A stretch of DNA of 8,453 nucleotides from the NCBI GenBank assembly GCA_003552565.1, contig PUNB01000017.1, forward strand, positions 1-8,453. Direction: 5' to 3'. Under the pieces are notes generated by a model that worked only from the letters and a program-made list of their open reading frames with translations, made no database searches and was not told where the DNA came from. The DNA is from Lentisphaerota bacterium (GTDB lineage Bacteria > Verrucomicrobiota > Lentisphaeria > Oligosphaerales > PUNB01). The translations under genes were made by a program, and so were the position numbers. Positions 1 to 6,216 of the stretch are shown one piece after another (position 1 is the stretch's first letter; each line of letters starts with the position of its first letter).

Positions 1-1106
1 GAAAAACGCAGGCGGGAAGTTCCCACCGGCACCGTCGGAGGCCGCACCGGCGCAGCCAATATTCCGGCTTCCAGCAATCGTCGGGCTAAGCTCAAGGCCC
101 GTGTTTCTGATCCCGTCATAATCGGGATGATTTGACTTTGTGAGTCGCCTGTAATCAAGCCGGCCCGTTGTAATTCTGTCCGGAACCAGGCGGCTCTTCG
201 CTGGAGTTCGCCGCCGCCTTCCGGTTCGCGGCGCAGTAAATTCAACGCCTCCAGGCATCCCCCCGCCACCGCGGGCGGTATGGAAGTGGTGAAAACAAAT
301 GAGCGGGCCCGGTTAATCAGCCAGTCCCGAAGTTCGACCGAACAGGCCGCAAACCCGCCGTAGCTGCCCAGCGCCTTGCTGAATGTCCCCATCGCCACGT
401 TCACTTGGTTTTTCACTCCGTAAAGCTCAATCAGTCCGCCGCCGTTCTTGCCGAAAGTCCCTGTGGCATGAGCTTCATCAACCATCAGCATGGCTTCGTA
501 TTTCGAACATATTTCAGCCAATTCCTCCAGCGGCGCAAGATCACCATCCATACTGAAAACCGATTCAGTCACCACCAGAATTCTTTTTCCAGTATCCCCG
601 TCTTTCTTCTCTTTCTCCAACAGCTCTCGCAAATTGGCCGCGTCATTATGCCGAAATCGAATCAGCCGGGCCCGGCTCAGCTGAATTCCGTCCAGAATAC
701 TGGCATGGACGAGTTTGTCCGCGTAAACTTTATCTCCGCGTCCGACCAGAGCGGGAATCACTCCGACATTAGCAAGATAACCGCTGCCGAAAATCAGAGC
801 CGCGGGATATCCTTTATGAACTGCCGTCTCTTGTTCAAGTCGTTCATGCGGCGGCAAAGTGCCGGACATTAACCGGGAAGCGCCGCCGCCGCCGCCGAAT
901 TTGTTCAAAGAATCGCGGGCCGCCGCGATCAATTCCGGGCGCTGAGAAAAATTCAGGTAATCATTGGATGCGAAGTTCAGAATCATTCGTCCATTCCGAT
1001 CAACAAACTTGCCGCCCGCCTTGGGACGCGGTTCAATATTCCGCAGTCGCGAATGCTGTCGCAGCCGTGTCAGTTCCGGCTCGATCCATTGTTCACCGGG
1101 CCTCAT
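1..1106 (-). CDS. bioF: 8-amino-7-oxononanoate synthase (7-keto-8-aminopelargonate synthase), 3' end cut by window edge
   Basis: PLP-dependent alpha-oxoamine synthase that condenses L-alanine with pimeloyl-ACP/CoA in the first step of building the biotin rings, in the cytoplasm. Translating the minus strand from the ATG at 1106-1104 gives 368 open codons with no stop. The product carries LNFASNDYL near residue 43, VDEAHATGTFG near 209 and TFSKALGSYG near 241, with the PLP-binding lysine at residue 244 (codon 377-375). The last visible residues, RPPTVPVGTSRLRF, are the family's C-terminal motif, so only about 20 residues lie beyond position 1. The start overlaps the end of bioB by 14 nt and has a GGAG about 7 nt upstream inside bioB, which indicates translational coupling. 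It is transcribed with bioB and so should share its BirA control. No frameshift or missing catalytic residue is seen. Confidence 0.95.
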   Translation of the reverse strand, partial: MRPGEQWIEPELTRLRQHSRLRNIEPRPKAGGKFVDRNGRMILNFASNDYLNFSQRPELIAAARDSLNKFGGGGGASRLMSGTLPPHERLEQETAVHKGYPAALIFGSGYLANVGVIPALVGRGDKVYADKLVHASILDGIQLSRARLIRFRHNDAANLRELLEKEKKDGDTGKRILVVTESVFSMDGDLAPLEELAEICSKYEAMLMVDEAHATGTFGKNGGGLIELYGVKNQVNVAMGTFSKALGSYGGFAACSVELRDWLINRARSFVFTTSIPPAVAGGCLEALNLLRREPEGGGELQRRAAWFRTELQRAGLITGDSQSQIIPIMTGSETRALSLARRLLEAGILAAPVRPPTVPVGTSRLRF

Positions 1107-2079
1107 AATCCATCTCCAGGTCATGCAGCATTTGCATATCTTCCTCCACTCCGCGTCCGGCGACAGTAAGCAAATCGCCGATCATCATGCCGTTCGCGCC
1201 GGCTTGAAAAATCAAAGCCTGCAAATCCCGTAGAAGCAAACGGCCGGCACAGACTTTGATTTCTGTTTCCGGGTTGACCAGACGAAACATAGCGATGGAA
1301 CGCAGAATATCCCATGGTTTCATTGGATCATGATCTTCCATCGCGGTACCTTTTACAGGCACCAGAAAATTCAACGGTATCGCGTCCACCCTCTCGCGCT
1401 TGAGGGTAAAAGCAAATTCCACCCGCTGCTCCAATGACTCGCCCAGGCCGAGAATTCCGCCGCAGCAAACTTCCAGCCCCGTTTTTTTCGCCAATCGCAC
1501 CGTGTTCAAACGCTGAGCATAAGTATGAGTAGTGCAGATTCGCGGAAAAAAGCTCTCCGCGGTCTCCAGATTATGATGAAACCTTTTTAATCCGGAAGCC
1601 TGTAAATACTTCAGCTGTTCTTCACTTAAACATCCCAGAGAACCACACCAGTGCGTACCCTCGCGTTGATGTTGATTAATCACCTCGCATACTTGTTCAA
1701 GTTCCCGACTAGAAAGGCCGCCGCCGCTGGTTACCAGGCCGAAATGACCGACCGGTAAATCAACCGTCTTGTCATAAGCCGAAACCATCTCTGAAACCGA
1801 TCGCAAGCCAAAGACTGAAGCATCAGTCTGATGCTTCAATGACTGAGCGCAAAAACCGCAATCCTCATGGCAAGCTCCGCTCTTGGCATTCAAAATCGAA
1901 CATAAAGAAACCCGCTCGCCAAAATAACGCCCCCGCAAAGCCGATGTTACCGACATAATCCCCGGCATATCAGCCGAAGTCGAGCTTAAAACCGCCAAGG
2001 ACGCCTCCTCCGACACTCCGCCGCTGACACCTTGCTTAACCTCCGCGAGCTCTTCCCAAAAAACCTTGTCCATAACCAT
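1093..2079 (-). CDS. bioB: Biotin synthase, radical SAM
   Basis: Catalyses the last step of biotin synthesis, inserting sulfur into dethiobiotin. The 328-residue product carries the radical-SAM cluster motif C-x3-C-x2-C (C70, C74, C77, in GACHEDCGFC) and the BioB signatures HHNLET, TTHTY, GGILGLGE, PLNFLVP and AGANGMMIGD. Of the canonical ligands of the auxiliary [2Fe-2S] cluster, the equivalents of E. coli C128 (C145), C188 (C205) and R260 (R280, in CAGR) are present. The C97 equivalent appears to be glycine (G114, in HFGLVTSG), and extra cysteines lie nearby (C150, C206, C277). This fits the anaerobe-type enzyme better than the E. coli type. The start is uncertain: a GTG at 2088 has no ribosome site, and ATGs at 2079 and 2073 are both possible; the first ATG is used here. 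It is the first gene of the operon and overlaps bioF. Confidence 0.96.
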   Translation of the reverse strand: MVMDKVFWEELAEVKQGVSGGVSEEASLAVLSSTSADMPGIMSVTSALRGRYFGERVSLCSILNAKSGACHEDCGFCAQSLKHQTDASVFGLRSVSEMVSAYDKTVDLPVGHFGLVTSGGGLSSRELEQVCEVINQHQREGTHWCGSLGCLSEEQLKYLQASGLKRFHHNLETAESFFPRICTTHTYAQRLNTVRLAKKTGLEVCCGGILGLGESLEQRVEFAFTLKRERVDAIPLNFLVPVKGTAMEDHDPMKPWDILRSIAMFRLVNPETEIKVCAGRLLLRDLQALIFQAGANGMMIGDLLTVAGRGVEEDMQMLHDLEMDYEAR

Positions 2080-2207
2080 CCCGCTCACAGTTGAACTGCT
2101 GATTTAGTATATTTGCCATAGCCGTCCAGATGGGGTCTGAATAATTAATCAGACTATCCGGCAAACAATTGTTGTTTTCATCAATTTCCTGACGGGTTCA
2201 GATATGG

Positions 2208-2235
2208 AACATAATCACATTCAGGTTATTGTCAA
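2208..2235 (-). promoter_or_regulatory. Probable bioB promoter
   Basis: On the minus strand a perfect TTGACA (2235-2230) is followed after 16 nt by TATGTT (2213-2208, 4 of 6 matches to consensus). Transcription would start near 2201 and give a leader of roughly 120 nt before bioB. The -35 box lies inside the left half-site of the biotin operator, so bound repressor would block RNA polymerase. The leader has one short hairpin (GTCTGA at 2135-2140 with TCAGAC at 2149-2154) and no recognisable riboswitch. Confidence 0.6.
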
Positions 2236-2261
2236 CCATTGAAAAATTCAAGGTTGACAAT
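2228..2261. promoter_or_regulatory. BirA-type biotin operator
   Basis: Two perfectly inverted 10-bp half-sites, ATTGTCAACC (2228-2237) and GGTTGACAAT (2252-2261), are separated by 14 bp. This matches the known BirA operator form, TTGTnAACC - N14 to N16 - GGTTnACAA, and sits directly upstream of bioB. The spacer carries a smaller inverted repeat, TTGAA (2239-2243) with TTCAA (2247-2251). By family knowledge, BirA charged with biotinyl-AMP binds here as a dimer and represses the bio operon. The birA gene itself is not in the window. Control of the rightward DUF2851 gene is not evident. Confidence 0.85.
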
Positions 2262-2277
2262 TGACGGACAGGTTTAA

Positions 2278-2452
2278 CCTGATTAATTCATGAACTTCGT
2301 CACGAGAGAAGCCGGTGCGCGTGAGGTCAACAACTTACAGCCGTAAACCGGTCGCGGGCGCGCTGACGCGTGTCAAGATCGGCTGGCGGCTGTAAGTTGT
2401 TGAGATCGCGGGCAATGGCGCATCACGGCAAATGCTCCGTGAATTAATCCGG
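2278..2452. repeat. Palindromic repeat element, copy A (long form)
   Basis: A 175-bp element bounded by inverted ends, CCTGATTAATTCA (2278-2290) and TGAATTAATCCGG (2440-2452), which match in 12 of 13 positions. Its first 44 or so bases are nearly identical to the reverse complement of the right part of the 82-bp copy at 6045-6126; the shared core includes TGAACTTCGTCA, AGAGAAGCC and GTGCGCG. Its right flank (CGCGG, then ATGGC, then GTGAATTAATC) also aligns with that copy. Copy A is longer because its middle holds a separate inverted repeat (2327-2403). It has no coding capacity. It resembles a MITE or REP-like mobile palindrome, but I do not recognise the family. Confidence 0.8.
2327..2403. 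repeat. Perfect 17-bp inverted repeat nested in palindromic element A
   Basis: TCAACAACTTACAGCCG (2327-2343) is repeated perfectly inverted at 2387-2403, around a GC-rich 43-nt loop. This block is missing from the shorter copy at 6045-6126, so it looks like an insertion of a second palindrome or an internal expansion. As RNA it would form a strong stem. There is no T-tract after it, so it is not a standard terminator. Confidence 0.8.
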
Positions 2453-2458
2453 CCGGAT

Positions 2459-2487
2459 TTGTAATACATATATAAGCATGCTATTTT
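2459..2487 (+). promoter_or_regulatory. Possible promoter for the DUF2851 gene
   Basis: TTGTAA (2459-2464), a 17-nt gap and TATTTT (2482-2487) each match consensus in 4 of 6 positions, within an AT-rich stretch just right of repeat A. Transcription would begin near 2494. That would exclude the upstream ATG at 2478 and agrees with the start chosen at 2559. This is weak evidence. Confidence 0.25.
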
Positions 2488-2545
2488 TAAGCAGGTTTAA
2501 TATTTCAGTTAAACGGAATCAGGTACATTATAACCGCATTAAAAC

Positions 2546-2550
2546 GGAGG
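2546..2550 (+). promoter_or_regulatory. Ribosome binding site deciding the DUF2851 start
   Basis: GGAGG lies 8 nt before the ATG at 2559. The longer reading from ATG 2478 has no Shine-Dalgarno sequence and would add 27 residues that do not look like part of the family. Confidence 0.75.
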
Positions 2551-2558
2551 CGAAAAAA

Positions 2559-4067
2559 ATGGTGAATTCCACGTTTCAGAAAACGGAGCTTGGAGTTTCT
2601 TTAGACCGGACATTGGAGATTTACTCTGTCTTTGCTTTTATTGTCCGTGCTTCAATTTCCAGATCTGCCCTGCTATGGGAACGTCCTGAACAATCAGTCG
2701 CAGAGTGGAGTGAATGGATGTTACAGGCGTTATGGAACGAGGGGTGGCTGCGGGAACTGCCGCAATTATATACTGAAGACGGACGGACGGTGGAAATTGT
2801 TCATCCCGGCACCTGGAACTCTGAAGCCGGTCCTGATTTTCTGGATGCGGTACTGCGTTTTGACGGAGTTGTTTTCCGCGGTCCGATCGAGATGCACCGG
2901 GTACCTGGAGACTGGCATGTTCATGGTCATGATGAAGACGTTCGTTATTCGGATGTGATAATGCATGTAGTCTGGGAGAATAATCAGAAGAAAGCCTCCT
3001 CGAAATTGCCGCCTTGTCTGGCAATGAAGGAATATCTTTCTTCGGGATGGTTGAAGCTGCTCGAGGACATAGCCGCTGAAGGATATCCTTATTCCCGCCG
3101 GATCGCTCCCGGCCAATGCGCGTTGCAAACTGCGGAATTGGATGATTCGGTTATCCGCGATTTTCTGACAGGCGCCGGGCTGGCTCGTTTTCAACAGAAA
3201 AGTCGGGCTTTGCTGGATCGTTCCCTGGCTGCGGGGTTTGAGCAGACGGCTTATGAAGCTTTATCCGAATCAATGGGATACAAGGCTAATCGTGAACCGT
3301 TCAGGGAGCTGGCCCGCTATCTGAGTCTGGCGGTCCTGGGTGAGATAAAGGAACCATTAACCCGCTTGGCCGGACTTCTGGGCGGCGCCGGTTTTTTAAC
3401 AGATCCGACCCGTCAGGCGAAAAAGATGTCGAGTTCGCGGCAAAACATGAATCGCGAACTATGGTATCGCTGGTGGTGTCTAGGGCTTCAGCCGTTGAAC
3501 CTGAAATGGAAACGTCACGGAGTGCGCCCGGTCAACCGTCCGGAAAAACGTTTAATGGCTGTGTGGCGACTCCTTGAAAAATGGCGGTATCGGCCGCTGG
3601 CCAGGTGGGAACAAGTTCTGTCCGTTGATCTTTCACCAGCCAGCCTGGCGGGAAAACTCAAATCACTGTTCGGATTCACTAATTCCGCGGAATTCAACCG
3701 GCTCCTGGAATTAACCGGCGTACAAACGGCGCCATTAGGCGAGAAGCGGATTCTTGATATCGGGGTCAATCTGCTTCTTCCCCTGCTCCATGCCCGGGCC
3801 TGTCAGGAAAATGACGTTTTTCGCCAGGACTGGTGTGAAGCAGCGTTTCTCCATTTGCCGCGACTGCAGGGTAATCAAATCACTCAGCGCGTTGTTCATC
3901 GGCTCCTGGTTCCCGCGAGCAGGCAACAGGAAATTATCCAGACCGCGGCACAACAGCAGGGACTGCTGGCGATAAACAGGGATTTTTGTCAACATTTGAA
4001 TGGAAATTGTCGCTTCTGCCCGTTGAACAATCGACAGATGTTTGAAAAGATTCTTGACGGGAATTAG
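2559..4067 (+). CDS. DUF2851 family protein, function unknown
   Basis: A 502-residue protein that I place in DUF2851. The family hallmarks are visible in order: a short helical start (EWMLQALWNEGWL, residues 52-64), the conserved block HPGTWNSEAGPDF (82-94), GPIEMH (108-113), DWHVHGHDEDVRYSDVIMHVV (118-138), a helical middle, NLLLPLLHA near residue 408, and a C-terminal cysteine cluster C477-x6-C484-x2-C487. The cluster could bind a metal. There is no signal peptide or membrane segment, so it is probably cytoplasmic. The family has no established role. About 45 residues precede the usual family start, and an ATG near residue 53 is too far inside to be the start. The gene lies right of repeat A, 68 nt before the phosphoesterase and on the same strand, so the two may be cotranscribed. 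Family assignment is from recall of the motif pattern. Confidence 0.85.
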   Translation: MVNSTFQKTELGVSLDRTLEIYSVFAFIVRASISRSALLWERPEQSVAEWSEWMLQALWNEGWLRELPQLYTEDGRTVEIVHPGTWNSEAGPDFLDAVLRFDGVVFRGPIEMHRVPGDWHVHGHDEDVRYSDVIMHVVWENNQKKASSKLPPCLAMKEYLSSGWLKLLEDIAAEGYPYSRRIAPGQCALQTAELDDSVIRDFLTGAGLARFQQKSRALLDRSLAAGFEQTAYEALSESMGYKANREPFRELARYLSLAVLGEIKEPLTRLAGLLGGAGFLTDPTRQAKKMSSSRQNMNRELWYRWWCLGLQPLNLKWKRHGVRPVNRPEKRLMAVWRLLEKWRYRPLARWEQVLSVDLSPASLAGKLKSLFGFTNSAEFNRLLELTGVQTAPLGEKRILDIGVNLLLPLLHARACQENDVFRQDWCEAAFLHLPRLQGNQITQRVVHRLLVPASRQQEIIQTAAQQQGLLAINRDFCQHLNGNCRFCPLNNRQMFEKILDGN

Positions 4068-4135
4068 ATTATATCTCATCATTCATTGTTGGTTATTCGG
4101 GGGGCTTCACTGAAAACATAAACAGGGATATGCCT

Positions 4136-4864
4136 ATGAAATACGCGATCTTCGGCGATATTCACGCCAACTTAGAAGCTTTAACCGCGGTTCTGTCCGA
4201 AGCTGAAAGGCTGGAGGTTGACAAGTATATCTGCACCGGTGATATTGTCGGCTACAATGCGGATCCCCGTGAGTGTGTAAAGATAATACGGGATTTACAG
4301 CCGGAAGTGATTGTCCGCGGGAATCATGATGATTACGCCGGCACTGATATAAGCCTGCCGGGATTCAATCCTCAGGCCGCCAATGTTGTATTCTGGACTC
4401 GGAATCAACTGTCGGCCGAAGACCGGCAGTGGCTACGGGAATTACCGCTCAACAGAACCACCGGGTCGAGCACCACAATCGTTCACGCCACCTTGGATAC
4501 GCCTGGAAGATGGGGGTATGTGTTTGATAAATTCAGCGCGACTGCTTCGTTCAATTATCAGTTCACCCCGGTCTGTTTTTTCGGTCATACCCATACTCCG
4601 GTGGTTTTTGATAAGTTCGGCAGTACTAAAAACGGTGACTTTAAGGAGGCGATATTTGAGCCGGGTCACAAATACATGATTAACGCCGGCAGTGTCGGCC
4701 AGCCGCGGGACGGCGATAATCGGGCTGCTTTTGTGACTTATGAACCGGAGAAAAAAAAGGTTTCTTTACATCGAGTTGAATACGATATCGCCATTGCTCA
4801 AGAAAAGATTCGAAAAAGCAATTTGCCGGAAAGATGCGCGGAGAGGCTGGCCCGAGGGCACTAG
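4136..4864 (+). CDS. Calcineurin-like metallophosphoesterase
   Basis: A 242-residue cytoplasmic phosphoesterase with the full dinuclear-metal set: D8-x-H10 (FGDIHAN), D36 in GDIVGY, N63-H64-D in RGNHDD, H117 in VHATL and H151-x-H153 in GHTHTP. This is the YfcE/ApaH-related branch (COG0639-like) of single-domain phosphodiesterases. The substrate cannot be read from the sequence; members act on phosphodiesters, nucleotides or dinucleoside polyphosphates. I chose the ATG at 4136 because AGGGA (4124-4128) is 7 nt upstream. The ATG at 4130, two codons earlier, would leave only 1 nt between that site and the start. The C-terminus (EKIRKSNLPERCAERL) is a usual family tail. It follows the DUF2851 gene by 68 nt; repeat-derived sequence lies after its stop. 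Confidence 0.93.
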   Translation: MKYAIFGDIHANLEALTAVLSEAERLEVDKYICTGDIVGYNADPRECVKIIRDLQPEVIVRGNHDDYAGTDISLPGFNPQAANVVFWTRNQLSAEDRQWLRELPLNRTTGSSTTIVHATLDTPGRWGYVFDKFSATASFNYQFTPVCFFGHTHTPVVFDKFGSTKNGDFKEAIFEPGHKYMINAGSVGQPRDGDNRAAFVTYEPEKKKVSLHRVEYDIAIAQEKIRKSNLPERCAERLARGH

Positions 4865-4905
4865 TGCCGTGATCGCTAACTAACTATCTATACATTTGAT
4901 TGGCC

Positions 4906-4930
4906 TATAATGGATGCGGAGCCACTCCGC
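4906..4930 (+). promoter_or_regulatory. Possible promoter and 5' hairpin upstream of the glycosyltransferase gene
   Basis: A perfect TATAAT (4906-4911) sits 100 nt upstream of the GT9 gene but has no good -35 box at 16-18 nt. Directly after the predicted start point, GCGGAG (4916-4921) and CTCCGC (4925-4930) form a 6-bp hairpin with a 3-nt loop. The hairpin has no T-tract. It may protect the 5' end of the transcript or be chance. Confidence 0.3.
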
Positions 4931-4937
4931 AGGCCAG

Positions 4938-4950
4938 CCTGATTAATTGA
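4938..4950 (+). repeat. Solo end of the palindromic repeat family
   Basis: CCTGATTAATTGA matches the 13-bp terminal repeat CCTGATTAATTCA at 12 of 13 positions. No inverted partner is visible within about 80 bp on either side. It is probably a relic of a third copy, in the 74-nt tract after the phosphoesterase stop. Confidence 0.5.
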
Positions 4951-5012
4951 TGCCTCTGTTTTGGTCCGCCCCCCTTTTCCCGATGGGTGCCCATCTTGGA
5001 TTATTAAACGGA

Positions 5013-6053
5013 ATGAAAATATTAATAGTAAAACCCAGCAGTCTGGGGGATATAATTCATACCTTACCGGTGGTGCCTATGATTCGGCGGAATCTGCCGG
5101 ATGCCGTTATCAGCTGGGTGGTAAACGAAGAATATGCCCGGCTTCTCGATTTGTCGCCGGATATCGATAATGTAATTATTTTCCGGCGTAATTATTGGAA
5201 TCGACTTAGTAAATGGCCGAATCTGGTTTCATTCGCCCGCGAGCTTAAACAGCTGGAGCCTGATCTTGCTTTGGATTTTCAGGGGCTGTTCAGAAGCGGT
5301 TTGATCTGCTCTCTGAGCGGAGCCGCCCGACGAGTCGGGTGGCGAAGCGCGCGGGAAGGCGCTATCTATTTTTACAATGAAAGAATTCTCCTTCCGGCCA
5401 ACCTGGAACACGCGGTTGAAAAAAACTTTTTCCTGCTCCAGTCCGCATTGCAGATCGATGACTCGGTTCAGGACAGCGGTTTGAGCTGCTCGGAAATTGA
5501 TGTTCGCAACAGCCGACGACTGCTGAAAAAGCATGGAATTGACTGTCAGGCGCCGCTGCTGATCATTTCCCCTTCAGCCCGTTGGGACAGTAAAATATGG
5601 CCGTCGGATTTCTTCGCGAAAGTCGTTGAAAAGGTCTGGCGGAACCTGCCGGAACTGAACGTCCTCCTGGTCGGCCAGGCGGATGAACGGTCATTAGGCG
5701 AGATGATAGAGGAAACCTGCGGAGGGCAGGGAAAAATTGTCAACTTGATGGGCGAAACTGAATTGGGAACTCTGGTCGCGCTTTTGCGTCATAGCAATGT
5801 TGTATTAACCAATGACAGCGGACCGATGCATCTGGCCGCGGCGGTCGAAACACCGGTTGTCGCATTGTTCGGTCCTACTGATCCGCGAAAAACCGGCCCC
5901 TACGGCGAGATTCATAAGGTTTTTCAAGGCGAATGCGACCAGGGGCCGTGTCAACAGCGAGTGTGTCGGAAAGGGACTAATGAATGTCATGCCGCGGTTT
6001 CCAGTACTGAAGTAGCCAACGCGGTTCAGGCGGGACTTGGCTGGCCTGATTAA
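5013..6053 (+). CDS. Glycosyltransferase family 9, heptosyltransferase-like (WaaC/RfaC type)
   Basis: A 346-residue GT-B enzyme that likely adds a heptose or similar sugar to the lipopolysaccharide inner core on the cytoplasmic face of the inner membrane. Its start, MKILIVKPSSLGDIIHTLP, matches the WaaC N-terminus, including the catalytic-type aspartate D13. DFQGLFRSG (88-96) and GWRSAREGA (109-117) follow in the acceptor half. In the donor half are K194 (WDSKIWP), TNDSGPMHLAAA (266-277) and FGPTDPRKTGPYG (286-298). A four-cysteine tail (C308, C313, C318, C325) is typical of many GT9 proteins. The frame stays open upstream to 4947, but those starts lie in repeat and hairpin sequence and outside the family alignment, so ATG 5013 is used despite a weak ribosome site (ACGGA). 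The last two codons and the stop (CCT GAT TAA) come from the repeat that begins at 6045. The exact sugar is not determinable. Confidence 0.9.
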   Translation: MKILIVKPSSLGDIIHTLPVVPMIRRNLPDAVISWVVNEEYARLLDLSPDIDNVIIFRRNYWNRLSKWPNLVSFARELKQLEPDLALDFQGLFRSGLICSLSGAARRVGWRSAREGAIYFYNERILLPANLEHAVEKNFFLLQSALQIDDSVQDSGLSCSEIDVRNSRRLLKKHGIDCQAPLLIISPSARWDSKIWPSDFFAKVVEKVWRNLPELNVLLVGQADERSLGEMIEETCGGQGKIVNLMGETELGTLVALLRHSNVVLTNDSGPMHLAAAVETPVVALFGPTDPRKTGPYGEIHKVFQGECDQGPCQQRVCRKGTNECHAAVSSTEVANAVQAGLGWPD

Positions 6054-6126
6054 TTCACGAGCCATCTACCGCGAGGCGCCGTTGCGCGCACTGGCTTCTC
6101 TTGACGAAGTTCATGAATTAATCAGG
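6045..6126. repeat. Palindromic repeat element, copy B (short form)
   Basis: An 82-bp element with perfect 13-bp terminal inverted repeats, CCTGATTAATTCA (6045-6057) and TGAATTAATCAGG (6114-6126). Inside, GAGCCA near 6059 and TGGCTTC near 6092 can extend the pairing in part, around a GC-rich centre. It lies in the opposite orientation to copy A at 2278-2452 and shares about 44 nearly identical bases with A's left part. It overlaps the last 9 nt of the glycosyltransferase gene. Confidence 0.85.
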
Positions 6127-6216
6127 CTGAACTTCAGCCATAATCTTTCGCCCTGATCTATAAGAGGGTGGATTTCAAAATACTTATCTTTAAAAAGCGA
6201 AAACAAGGAGAAAAAG

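Noticed and set aside
1..1106. bioF as a truncated pseudogene
   Set aside because: The frame is intact with every motif present. It stops only because the window ends about 20 residues early.
405..1233. Rightward open frames across 405-872 and 964-1233
   Set aside because: They lie opposite bioF and bioB, whose minus-strand reading gives complete family motifs. The rightward products look like no protein family.
2135..2154. GTCTGA/TCAGAC hairpin as a terminator or attenuator for bioB
   Set aside because: The stem has only 6 bp around an AT loop with no following T-tract, and no leader peptide is seen.
2254..2289. A rightward promoter using the TTGACA (2254-2259) or TTGACG (2261-2266) by the biotin operator
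   Set aside because: No acceptable -10 box lies 16-18 nt downstream of either one.
2278..2452. Element A as a riboswitch or regulatory leader of the DUF2851 gene
   Set aside because: It shares its ends and flanks with the element at 6045-6126 in an unrelated place and orientation, which points to a dispersed repeat and not a gene-specific leader.
2478..2558. A longer start for the DUF2851 gene at ATG 2478
   Set aside because: There is no ribosome site there, whereas GGAGG sits 8 nt before ATG 2559, and a possible promoter overlaps the extra codons.
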